From Candidatus Nitrotoga sp. M5 (GTDB taxonomy: Bacteria; Pseudomonadota; Gammaproteobacteria; Burkholderiales; Gallionellaceae), in the NCBI RefSeq assembly GCF_927904885.1, contig NZ_CAKMNW010000067.1:1-64000 (forward strand): DNA of 64,000 bases, in the 5' to 3' direction. Below the pieces are notes generated by a model that saw only the letters and a list, made by a program, of their open reading frames with translations, was not told the origin of the DNA and did not search any database. Shown one piece after another: positions 56,993 to 64,000 of this stretch (position 1 is the stretch's first letter; each line of letters begins with the position of its first letter). Both the position numbers and the translations under genes were made by a program.

Positions 56993-58450
56993 TCAGTGCT
57001 TATTTTCAAATAGATGGCTAAAGGCGGCGACGCCACTAGAGTATGATTCACGTTCAAACATGCCTTGCTTAAGGAAGCCCTCCATATAAGGATAGAGCGC
57101 AAGCCCTTCATCCAATAACGGATCACTGCCACTGACATATGCGCCGACGCTGATCAAATCATGGTTACGTTGGTAATGTGCATACAGATGTTTGAAACGG
57201 TGTACCAGAGTGAAATGCTGTTCTGAAACAAGGCTACTCATAGCTCGACTAATAGATGCTTCAATGTCTATGGCTGGGTAATGACCTTGCTCAGCCAAGC
57301 GGCGCGATAACACGATATGGCCATCCAATATGGCGCGTGCGCTATCGGCGATTGGATCTTGTTGGTCATCGCCTTCGGTTAGTACAGTATAAAATGCTGT
57401 GATAGAGCCACCGCCTTCTGCGCCGTTACCGGCACGCTCTACTAACTGCGGCAGCTTGGCAAATACCGATGGCGGGTAACCCTTGGTAGCGGGTGGCTCG
57501 CCAATAGCCAGTGCAATTTCACGTTGCGCCATGGCATAACGGGTGAGCGAATCCATAATTAGCAATACATGCTTGCCCTGACCACGAAAATATTCGGCTA
57601 TAGTTGTGGCATAGGCGGCACCTTGTAAGCGCATCAACGGGCTGGTGTCGGCTGGGGCCGCGACTACTACGGAACGTGCCATGCCTTCTGTCCCCAGAAT
57701 GTTAGTGATGAATTCTTTTACCTCGCGCCCGCGTTCGCCGATTAAGCCCACCACGATGATATCGGCGCTGGTGTACCGTGCCATCATGCCTAGTAACACA
57801 CTTTTGCCTACACCACTGCCAGCGAAAAGCCCCATGCGTTGGCCGCGTCCGACAGTGAGCAAATTATTAATGGCTCGAACGCCAACATCCAAAACGTCAG
57901 TGATCGGTGCGCGGTTCAGTGGATTGATGGGACGACTTTGCGAGGGTGCGGTTGTTGCTGCCACTAGCGGCCCTAACTGGTCCAATGGACGACCCGCACC
58001 ATCCAGTACTCGGCCAAGTAATTTGTCACCTACCGGCAGGTGGCGTGTGTGATCAGTCGCACGACGACGAAATGGTCGCTGTTTTCCGCCCAGCAGTGGT
58101 GTATTTACCGATTCTAGTGGCACTACTCGCGCGCCGGGTATCAAGCCATTAACATCGTTTTCGGGCATGAGAAAAATTTTTTCACCAGAGAAACCGACCA
58201 CTTCCGCTTCGACTCGATTATTGGGTAATTCGATAACACATGTGCTGCCAACCGCCATTCTCAAGCCGACTGCTTCCATCACTAACCCAGTGACCTTGGT
58301 CAGGCGGCCACTAATTAACAAAAGTTTGTTCTGTGCAACTAACTCCTGGTTGTCTTGCAGGTAGGTTTGCCAATTCTTGGCGTGCTCACCCATGGGAGTC
58401 AAAATGTCAGCAGGGTTTGGAATGATAGGAGAGGTCATGATTCCAGCCAT
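56993..58450 (-). CDS. fliI: Flagellum-specific export ATPase FliI
   Basis: The 485-residue product has an N-terminal beta-barrel (40-115) and an ATPase domain with the P-loop [15 protein letters not shown] (207-221), [30 protein letters not shown] and the ATP synthase alpha/beta signature [16 protein letters not shown]. It powers loading of export substrates. The start at 58450 overlaps fliH by 16 bases; a second Met five residues in is also possible. Length is slightly above average. Confidence 0.97.
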   Translation of the reverse strand: MAGIMTSPIIPNPADILTPMGEHAKNWQTYLQDNQELVAQNKLLLISGRLTKVTGLVMEAVGLRMAVGSTCVIELPNNRVEAEVVGFSGEKIFLMPENDVNGLIPGARVVPLESVNTPLLGGKQRPFRRRATDHTRHLPVGDKLLGRVLDGAGRPLDQLGPLVAATTAPSQSRPINPLNRAPITDVLDVGVRAINNLLTVGRGQRMGLFAGSGVGKSVLLGMMARYTSADIIVVGLIGERGREVKEFITNILGTEGMARSVVVAAPADTSPLMRLQGAAYATTIAEYFRGQGKHVLLIMDSLTRYAMAQREIALAIGEPPATKGYPPSVFAKLPQLVERAGNGAEGGGSITAFYTVLTEGDDQQDPIADSARAILDGHIVLSRRLAEQGHYPAIDIEASISRAMSSLVSEQHFTLVHRFKHLYAHYQRNHDLISVGAYVSGSDPLLDEGLALYPYMEGFLKQGMFERESYSSGVAAFSHLFENKH

Positions 58451-59073
58451 GCGTTGTCTTGACCGATAGAGTCGACTATACGTTGCCAGCGTTTTGGCAG
58501 AGTAGCGTCAATTTGGCTATGAGCAGTTTCTACACGGCAACCCCCGCGTGCAATTTGGTTATCCTCGAAAATTTTCCAACCGGTTTGGAGCAGTTGCTCA
58601 CCCATGCTGGAGCGCAGTAGTATTGCATCGTCCGTGTGCACAACTAGATGGGCGTTTTGATTGAAGTACGGCAATTCAGCAATAGCTGCACGCACCACAC
58701 TTAGCAGTAGCTCGGGCTTGATTTTGAGTGACTGTTGAAGCATTTGTTTAGAGATTTCTAAAGCCAGATTCAGTAGGTCCTGTGCGATCTGCTGATCCAC
58801 TTGCTGCACTTCTTTGTTCAATGAATCCAGTATCTTTGCCATACGTTGTGCTTCAATGCCTGCCTGTTTATTGCCCTCGGCATAACCTGCCTGATAACCT
58901 TCTTCGTGTGCCTGCATCTGGATATGTTCAAGCTGGGCTGCAGTGGGTAAGTCGATCGGTGGAGAGGGCGGAGGAGGTGGAGGGGGCTCCGCTTCCTTCA
59001 CCGTATCAAACGCGGGCAGCTCCCACCGTTGATAGGCGGTGAGATGTTCTTTTGGGGTGATGGCATCAGGCAT
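58435..59073 (-). CDS. fliH: Flagellar assembly protein FliH
   Basis: The 212-residue product has a Pro-rich segment ([13 protein letters not shown]), then a helical part with [19 protein letters not shown], the Gly-repeat pattern typical of FliH, and a C-terminal domain with [17 protein letters not shown]. FliH binds FliI and anchors it to FliN in the C-ring. It overlaps fliG by 8 bases and fliI by 16. Confidence 0.94.
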   Translation of the reverse strand: MPDAITPKEHLTAYQRWELPAFDTVKEAEPPPPPPPSPPIDLPTAAQLEHIQMQAHEEGYQAGYAEGNKQAGIEAQRMAKILDSLNKEVQQVDQQIAQDLLNLALEISKQMLQQSLKIKPELLLSVVRAAIAELPYFNQNAHLVVHTDDAILLRSSMGEQLLQTGWKIFEDNQIARGGCRVETAHSQIDATLPKRWQRIVDSIGQDNAWLES

Positions 59074-60064
59074 AGGATTCTTCTCCGCCTGGTCCGCCTA
59101 GAGTGATTTGTCCTTCCTCGGCAAGACGCTGTACTGTTCTAAGAATTTCTTTTTGTTCCGCTTCTACTTCACTGACCTTGACCGGACCTTTTCCACTCAA
59201 ATCTTCGCGCAGCGTGTCGCCAGCACGTTGCGACATATTTTTGAAGATTTTTTCACGTAATTCCTCACTCGCGCCTTTAAGTGCCACAATTAGAGATTCG
59301 GACTGAACCTCCCGCAGAATGAGCTGAATATTGCGGTCATCTACATCCAGGAGGTTTTCAAAGACGAACATTTGATCAAGAATTTTTTCCGCCAAATCGG
59401 CGTCATGATCACGGACTTTCTCAATGATGACACCTTCCTGTACACTTCCCATGAAGTTGAGAATTTTCGCTGCGGTGTTAACTCCGCCCTTGATACGCTT
59501 CTTGTTGACCGCGTTGCCAGTCAATAACTTGGTTAATACATCGTTAAGTTCACGTAGTGCGGTGGGCTGAACCCCATCGAGCGTGGCAATGCGTAATAGC
59601 ACGTCGCTGCGCATACGTTCGGCCAATAATCCCAGCACACTGGCAGCCATATCCGGTTCGAGATGTACAAGTATGGCGGCTATGATTTGCGGGTGCTCGT
59701 TGGCGACCAGTTCGGCAACCGATTCCGGATCCATCCATTTCAGGCTTTCAATGCCGCTAGTGTCGTTATTTTGCAAGATGCGATCGAGTAAGCCGGCTGC
59801 CTTGTCGTCTCCCAGCGCTTTGGTCAGCATGCTACGGATGTAATCACTTGCATCCATACCAATGGTTGTTTTTTGCGCGGCAATTTCGTGAAACTCAGTA
59901 AAAACACTGCTGATTTGTTCGTGAGTCGTGTTTTGAAGCGTGATCATGGCAGTACTAATCTTCTGCACCTCTTTTGGTTCGAGATACTTAAGCACCTCTG
60001 CTGCCTCGTTTTCGCCGAGTGTCATTAGCAAAATCGCACTTTTAGTAATGCCGGCATCACTCAT
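59066..60064 (-). CDS. fliG: Flagellar motor switch protein FliG
   Basis: The 332-residue rotor protein carries torque. The N-terminal domain starts KSAILLMTLGENEAAEVLKYL. The middle contains EHPQIIAAILVHLEPDMAASVL, the EHPQ motif that binds FliM. The C-terminal domain has FENLLDVDDRNIQLILREV and SESLIVALKGA, with the charged torque helix. Length is standard. The 8-base overlaps with fliF and fliH indicate translational coupling. Confidence 0.97.
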   Translation of the reverse strand: MSDAGITKSAILLMTLGENEAAEVLKYLEPKEVQKISTAMITLQNTTHEQISSVFTEFHEIAAQKTTIGMDASDYIRSMLTKALGDDKAAGLLDRILQNNDTSGIESLKWMDPESVAELVANEHPQIIAAILVHLEPDMAASVLGLLAERMRSDVLLRIATLDGVQPTALRELNDVLTKLLTGNAVNKKRIKGGVNTAAKILNFMGSVQEGVIIEKVRDHDADLAEKILDQMFVFENLLDVDDRNIQLILREVQSESLIVALKGASEELREKIFKNMSQRAGDTLREDLSGKGPVKVSEVEAEQKEILRTVQRLAEEGQITLGGPGGEESYA

Positions 60065-61712
60065 TGCTATTCACCCATCCCTGAATGACTGATGCCACTA
60101 TCTTGGGATCTTGTCCCGCTATTATTTTTGCGTTTTCAATATTTTTTTTATGAATGTTAATGGCTTCTTGCGCAGGGTCATGTTCTATTTCTTGCGCTGT
60201 GTCGAGTTCTGTAACCTCAGCTTGCTGGGCATTATCAATTTTGCTCGCCTCTGCTGCTGCAGACGCGGCGGAAAAATTTTTGAGCGCTGGACGAATAACA
60301 CCGAATAGCAGGTACAGTCCGATGCCTGTTATTAATAGGTATTTCAGTAAATCTTTCCCTAAAGCGATCATTCCAGGCTGTTTCCAGAAAGGCTCTTCTG
60401 GAACGATAACTTCCTTCTCAACATTGAAGGCGCTGTTCAGAACGTTCAGGCTGTCACCGCGACCGACGTTGAAGCCCATGGCGTCTTTCACCAATGCAGT
60501 AATTTGTTCTTTTTCGCTGTCGTTAAGCGGTTTAGAGATTTTCTTTCCATCTTTGTCGGTAACGGTGCGATTGTTGAGCACTACTGCAACTGACAAGCGC
60601 TTAATGCTGCCTACTGGCAATTTGGTGTGGCGGATGGTTCGATCCACTTCATAATTGATAGTGGCTTCCTTGACAGAGCTTGTTACACCAGAGGCCGCAC
60701 CAGTGTCTGCTGCGTCTGTTCCGGGCGGGGCAACGATGGGTGCAGTGGCAGGGACCGGCGGCTGATTAGATAATGCACCGGGAACACCAGACGCATTTTT
60801 TCCGCTTCCATTCGTAGAATCCATGGTCTGCTGGCTGCGCAAAGTAGATTGATTCGGATCTTGGTTAGGTTTATAGCTTTCAGCTGTTTGCTCGGTTTGT
60901 GCAAAATCTATGTCTGCTGTGACTTGTGCTCGTACATTGTCAGCGCCGATCAGTGGTGCGATGATGGCTTCAATACGATTAATATAGTCCTGTTCAATTT
61001 GTCGCACGTAGCTGATTTGAGTTGCGTCCATCTGTCCAGCTTTGTCACTTTTGGAAGAGCTTAGCAACGCGCCGCTTTGGTCTACAACGGTAACATTTTT
61101 GGCAGGCATATTTGGCACGCTGCTGGAAATCAGGTGCACGATACCACTTATCTGACTGCCATCCAGCGTGCGTCCAGGATACAGTGTCAGCACCACAGAT
61201 GCGCCGGGATGCTGTTTCTCTTTTACAAATACCGTTGGTTTGGGTATGGCCAGATGCACGCGTGCGCTTTGTACCGAAGCTAACGTTTGCACCGAACGTG
61301 CTAATTCTCCTTCCAAAGCACGTTGGTAATTCATTTGCTCGAGAAATTGGCTAGTGCCGAATTTTTGATTTTCCATCGATTCGAATCCGACCAAGCTACC
61401 CTTGGGTAAACCTTGCGAGGCCATGCGCAAGCGCACCTCGTGCACCTGATCGGAGGGAACCAGCAGGGTACCGCCGCCTTCAGAGAATTTATAAGGTACA
61501 TTCATTTGTTGCAGTGATTCGATGATGGCTCCGCCGTCACGATCGGAAAGATTTCCATACAATACACGGTAATCAGGAGTACTCCCCCACATCCACATTC
61601 CGAATAGCAGCGCAACCATGGCCGCAACGGCGACCATAAGGCCAATGCTTTGCTTGCTGTTAAATCCAGCAAGGGTTTGCATCATTGTAGGGGTTAGATT
61701 TTGCTCTGCCAT
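60057..61712 (-). CDS. fliF: Flagellar MS-ring protein FliF
   Basis: The 551-residue product has two membrane segments (near 23-43, SIGLMVAVAAMVALLFGMWMW in parts, and near 455-475, LLKYLLITGIGLYLLFGVI). A large periplasmic part lies between them, with YRVLYGNLSDRDGGAI, YQRALEGELARSV and SARVHLAIPKPTVF. The cytoplasmic C-terminus ends WVNSNE, the FliG-binding tail. A Pro/Thr/Ala-rich linker is seen at about 300-350. It is first gene in the fliF-fliR block. Confidence 0.97.
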   Translation of the reverse strand: MAEQNLTPTMMQTLAGFNSKQSIGLMVAVAAMVALLFGMWMWGSTPDYRVLYGNLSDRDGGAIIESLQQMNVPYKFSEGGGTLLVPSDQVHEVRLRMASQGLPKGSLVGFESMENQKFGTSQFLEQMNYQRALEGELARSVQTLASVQSARVHLAIPKPTVFVKEKQHPGASVVLTLYPGRTLDGSQISGIVHLISSSVPNMPAKNVTVVDQSGALLSSSKSDKAGQMDATQISYVRQIEQDYINRIEAIIAPLIGADNVRAQVTADIDFAQTEQTAESYKPNQDPNQSTLRSQQTMDSTNGSGKNASGVPGALSNQPPVPATAPIVAPPGTDAADTGAASGVTSSVKEATINYEVDRTIRHTKLPVGSIKRLSVAVVLNNRTVTDKDGKKISKPLNDSEKEQITALVKDAMGFNVGRGDSLNVLNSAFNVEKEVIVPEEPFWKQPGMIALGKDLLKYLLITGIGLYLLFGVIRPALKNFSAASAAAEASKIDNAQQAEVTELDTAQEIEHDPAQEAINIHKKNIENAKIIAGQDPKIVASVIQGWVNSNE

Positions 61713-62129
61713 TGTATTCGTCGTGTTTTAAATTTGTTTCGATGCCATGAAAAATTGATTATTTACTTAAGCTATTCCAATAATGTGTCCCGTTAAAACA
61801 ATTGCAAATATTGCGTTCGGACTAAGTTGCCACAGGCCAGAATTGTTACTGGACAAACAATTCGGCAAGCTTGCCAAGAACATTAATGCTTTTCCTGGTA
61901 TGCACAAGTAGTAAATAAGCTAAAAAAGTGGAGTGTATTCACTCGCTGAAAAGTAGTGTTGTTTCATGATCTGTATTGACATTGCTAATTTGGTAAGACG
62001 CATGCTATGCATTATCACTTGACGCTTCAAACACGGTACGGTGATAAGCGAGCAGATTCTGCTCCTTTTCTGACGCTAAAATCTTGAGGGTGAGTGATAA
62101 GGTGCAAGTTCAAATAGTAGAGGTGAATT
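61713..62129. other. Divergent control region between fliF and fliE
   Basis: This 417-base gap should contain promoters for both directions. It holds a perfect 12-bp palindrome GGCAAGCTTGCC (61864-61875) near its middle. A GTGATAAG preceded by TCAAA at about 62030-62048 faintly recalls a FliA site facing fliE. I found no clear sigma-54 element. No gene is visible. Confidence 0.35.
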
Positions 62130-62450
62130 ATGAAAGTCTCTGGGGTAGATAGTTTGCTGAGTGAAATGCGCGCTGCAATGGCGTTGGCGCAAGGTGGGGC
62201 TGCACCGAAACCCGCTGCGAAAACAACTACAGATTTCGCCAGTGTTCTGAAAACTTCACTGGATAGTGTAGCTCAGGCTCAGAGTCACGCCGGCGCCATG
62301 CAAAAGGCATTTGTGCGGGGTGATGAAAATGTAACTTTGAGCAACGTGATGATAGATGGGCAAAAGGCGAACATTGCCTTTCAAGCTACTCTTCAGGTTC
62401 GCAACAAGGTAATTGCTGCCTATAACGACATTATGAATATGCAAGTGTAG
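62130..62450 (+). CDS. fliE: Flagellar hook-basal body protein FliE
   Basis: The 106-residue product is the MS-ring/rod adapter. The C-terminal part has the diagnostic DENVTLSNVMIDGQKANIAFQATLQVRNKV in parts (NVTLSNVMID, KANIAFQATLQVRNK) and AYNDIMNMQV. The N-terminus VSGVDSLLSEMRA fits. GAGGTG lies 5 bases before the ATG. It is transcribed away from fliF, an arrangement found in many betaproteobacteria. Confidence 0.96.
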   Translation: MKVSGVDSLLSEMRAAMALAQGGAAPKPAAKTTTDFASVLKTSLDSVAQAQSHAGAMQKAFVRGDENVTLSNVMIDGQKANIAFQATLQVRNKVIAAYNDIMNMQV

Positions 62451-62829
62451 CAGCCTGTCATATTTAACGAGTGCGCATGAGATTGACGTGACCGTCGAGT
62501 TTTAGTATTTTTGAGATCGATTTGCAAAGTACACTAGCACGATTTAATCTTACAATTTTGGTGCATGCCTAAATCTAGCGATCTGTCGGACTTTAAAGAA
62601 AGTAGCTTCAAATAAAGGTGAGAGATTTATATTTCACCGCTATTGGGAAATAGAACAACTATTTCACTGCTAAATCTTCAAGTGGGATAAGCAGGCATTT
62701 CGCTTCAAGGTAATAGCTCGTGAAAATATGCTTTCGCTCAGCTAAATTTTTGCTTCGATTCTCTAAGTCCGACAAGCTGCTAGTAGCGGTTCGCAAACTA
62801 ATAAATTTAATATATAAAAATATAAACAC
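62451..62829. other. Intergenic region between fliE and ycgR
   Basis: Convergent genes end here. I see no gene and no standard terminator. Confidence 0.35.
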
Positions 62830-63591
62830 TCACCGCTGCGTAAGTCTTTCGCTTTGCAGATGGGTAAGATAGCGTTGTAGCAGTATGGCCATCGTGCCAT
62901 TCAAGCGAATGAATTCGCATCCGGCACGTTTCTTAACCTCGCCATTTTGCATTGTAATTATGAAAATATTTTTTACGAGTATCGTAGCTGTCAGCGTGCC
63001 AATATTCGGCAACTGAATATTGCATACTGAATAAATTTTCCCGGGTTGAAATTCGGTGTCGTGTTCTTCGCATTCCAATGCCACGCCCCCGACACTTATA
63101 TCCATAATGGTTGGAGCGCACTTGATAATGGGAGCGCCTGGCTTTGCAGGGATAACACAAGTGAGCGGTTTTTTTACTGGGACGAGCAAACGGAAATAAT
63201 CGCGTCGCTGTAAATACAACAGGCTATTTGGCATCGGCAAACAAAAAGCTTGTTTATTTCTGAACCAAGTGTTCTCAATGTGGTGTGCTACGAACTGCAC
63301 TTTTACCTGCAGATGCGAGCTGATGAAAATTATTTTATGGCTTGGCAGAATACGCAAGTTATCTGCTTCACTGTGACTTACATCCAGCCATACATTTTGC
63401 TCGTCAACTCCAAGCACAGTGGTCAGGATGAAATCATTCCCATCTTCGTAGTAAAGAGCCGCGAGCGATCCTTTTTTTGCAATGGCGCGCAGGATAGACT
63501 GAATTTCTTTCTTCGAGTGAATGCGGAATTCATTCTTCTCACCATCGGAAAGCAGCTCTATTTTTAACGGAATTTCTTTTTCTTTGGCCAT
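62830..63591 (-). CDS. ycgR: Flagellar brake protein YcgR (PilZ, cyclic di-GMP receptor)
   Basis: The product has an N-terminal YcgR domain and a C-terminal PilZ domain. The cyclic di-GMP binding motifs are RRDYFR (RxxxR type, about 121-126) and DISVGGV (D.S..G, about 162-168). On binding cyclic di-GMP, YcgR slows the motor through FliG/FliM or MotA. I prefer ATG 63591 (253 residues), with AGGT upstream, over a TTG at 63606. It links the two HD-GYP proteins of this window to motility. No FliA promoter of good quality is seen upstream. Confidence 0.93.
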   Translation of the reverse strand: MAKEKEIPLKIELLSDGEKNEFRIHSKKEIQSILRAIAKKGSLAALYYEDGNDFILTTVLGVDEQNVWLDVSHSEADNLRILPSHKIIFISSHLQVKVQFVAHHIENTWFRNKQAFCLPMPNSLLYLQRRDYFRLLVPVKKPLTCVIPAKPGAPIIKCAPTIMDISVGGVALECEEHDTEFQPGKIYSVCNIQLPNIGTLTATILVKNIFIITMQNGEVKKRAGCEFIRLNGTMAILLQRYLTHLQSERLTQR

Positions 63592-63777
63592 GCTGCACCT
63601 AATCAAAATTTAGACATACTATTAAGTATATCGAGACTTTTTGTTGGCTATACCAAAATTAAGGGGATATTTTATATGCTTCTAAATGGTATGAACCAGT
63701 GAAAGGTCCTACAGGCCGGTGCAAATTGGATATTCGAGGTGTCCCTGAATCAGTAAATAATATTACCGAACCATTTC

Positions 63778-64000
63778 TCAATTTGATTTTAAATTGGATG
63801 GAATTTCCCCATGCTCCAAGCGGTACAGCCAAACTAGCAATTCCGCCACAGCCAAGTAAAGTTGCGGTGGAATGTGCTGATCCAGCTCAACCTGCATTAG
63901 CAATCCTACCAAATCTTCAGATTCATGCACAAACACGCCATTTTCTTTGGCTCGTTTGATTATAGCCTGTGCGATCAAACCGCGCCCCTGTGCTACCACT
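63778..64000 (-). CDS. FlhB-like C-terminal domain protein, incomplete at the window edge
   Basis: The visible 73 residues match the small cytoplasmic domain of FlhB/YscU, as in FhlB: VVAQGRGLIAQAIIKRAKENGVFVHES, then LVGLLMQVELDQHIPPQLYLAVAELLVWLYRLE in parts (LLMQVELDQHIPPQLY, AELL.WLYRLE). The NPTH autocleavage site and the membrane part are not in the window. The frame is open to the right edge, so the start lies beyond. A stand-alone gene of about 90-110 residues next to fliK is common, but full FlhB remains possible. Confidence 0.85.
   Translation of the reverse strand, partial: VVAQGRGLIAQAIIKRAKENGVFVHESEDLVGLLMQVELDQHIPPQLYLAVAELLVWLYRLEHGEIPSNLKSN

Noticed and set aside
1-64000. 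CRISPR arrays, insertion sequences, rRNA genes
   Set aside because: No regularly spaced repeats, transposase motifs or rRNA sequence were seen on reading the window.

Overview
The window reads as chromosome of a motile Gram-negative betaproteobacterium, perhaps of the Gallionellaceae/Nitrosomonadales. The reasons are the flgA-flgM-flgN and flgBCDEFGHIJKL order, a separate fliE / fliF-to-fliR block, glycogen genes paired with two GH57 enzymes, a DUF3465 protein, and two tRNA genes with encoded CCA ends. The genus assignment is inference. By eye the first 12.6 kb is richer in GC than the rest.

Positions 1-13025 look like an accessory island beside the 3' end of a tRNA-Arg(ACG) gene. At its heart is an intact four-gene minus-strand operon (11132 down to 993). 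It encodes a ClpB-like AAA+ ATPase with a degenerate first module, an NrdG-like radical SAM protein, a 2094-residue protein (zinc ribbons, pseudokinase, DUF4011-type SF1 helicase, Vsr/MTES_1575-like nuclease end), and a coiled-coil protein. The start and stop overlaps are tight. Around it lie gene relics: an SRAP (YedK) fragment, a PqqE fragment with an in-frame stop, a frameshifted UPF0114 (YqhA) gene and the C-terminal part of a glycerophosphodiester phosphodiesterase. This operon is my main candidate for an undescribed, probably defence-related, system.

Positions 13026-29171 hold tRNA-Arg and tRNA-Ser with a recognisable promoter and terminator, an FAD-dependent oxidoreductase, murJ, an active-looking HD-GYP phosphodiesterase, and a carbohydrate block: pgi, glgB, glgC, a GH57 hydrolase, a GH57 4-alpha-glucanotransferase and pgl. 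Between the two GH57 genes sits a near-consensus sigma-28 (FliA) promoter, far from any flagellar gene.

Positions 29385-43299 are the first flagellar block: flgA, a clear FliA promoter, flgM, flgN, a DUF3465 protein, then flgB-flgL for rod, hook, rings and hook-filament junction. Positions 43626-50148 hold signalling genes in visible decay: an HD-GYP protein that has lost the His of its HD dyad, an MCP-like membrane protein, a broken cheY, an EAL-domain tail, intact cheR, a cheD remnant, and cheB whose phospho-acceptor Asp56 is Asn.

Positions 50333-61712 are the second flagellar block on the minus strand: fliF-G-H-I-J-K-L-M-N-O-P-Q-R (basal body, C-ring, export apparatus), with fliE divergent at 62130. 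The flagellar brake ycgR and the start-less end of an FlhB-like gene close the window. The flagellar structural genes all look intact, so the damage is concentrated in signalling and in the island.
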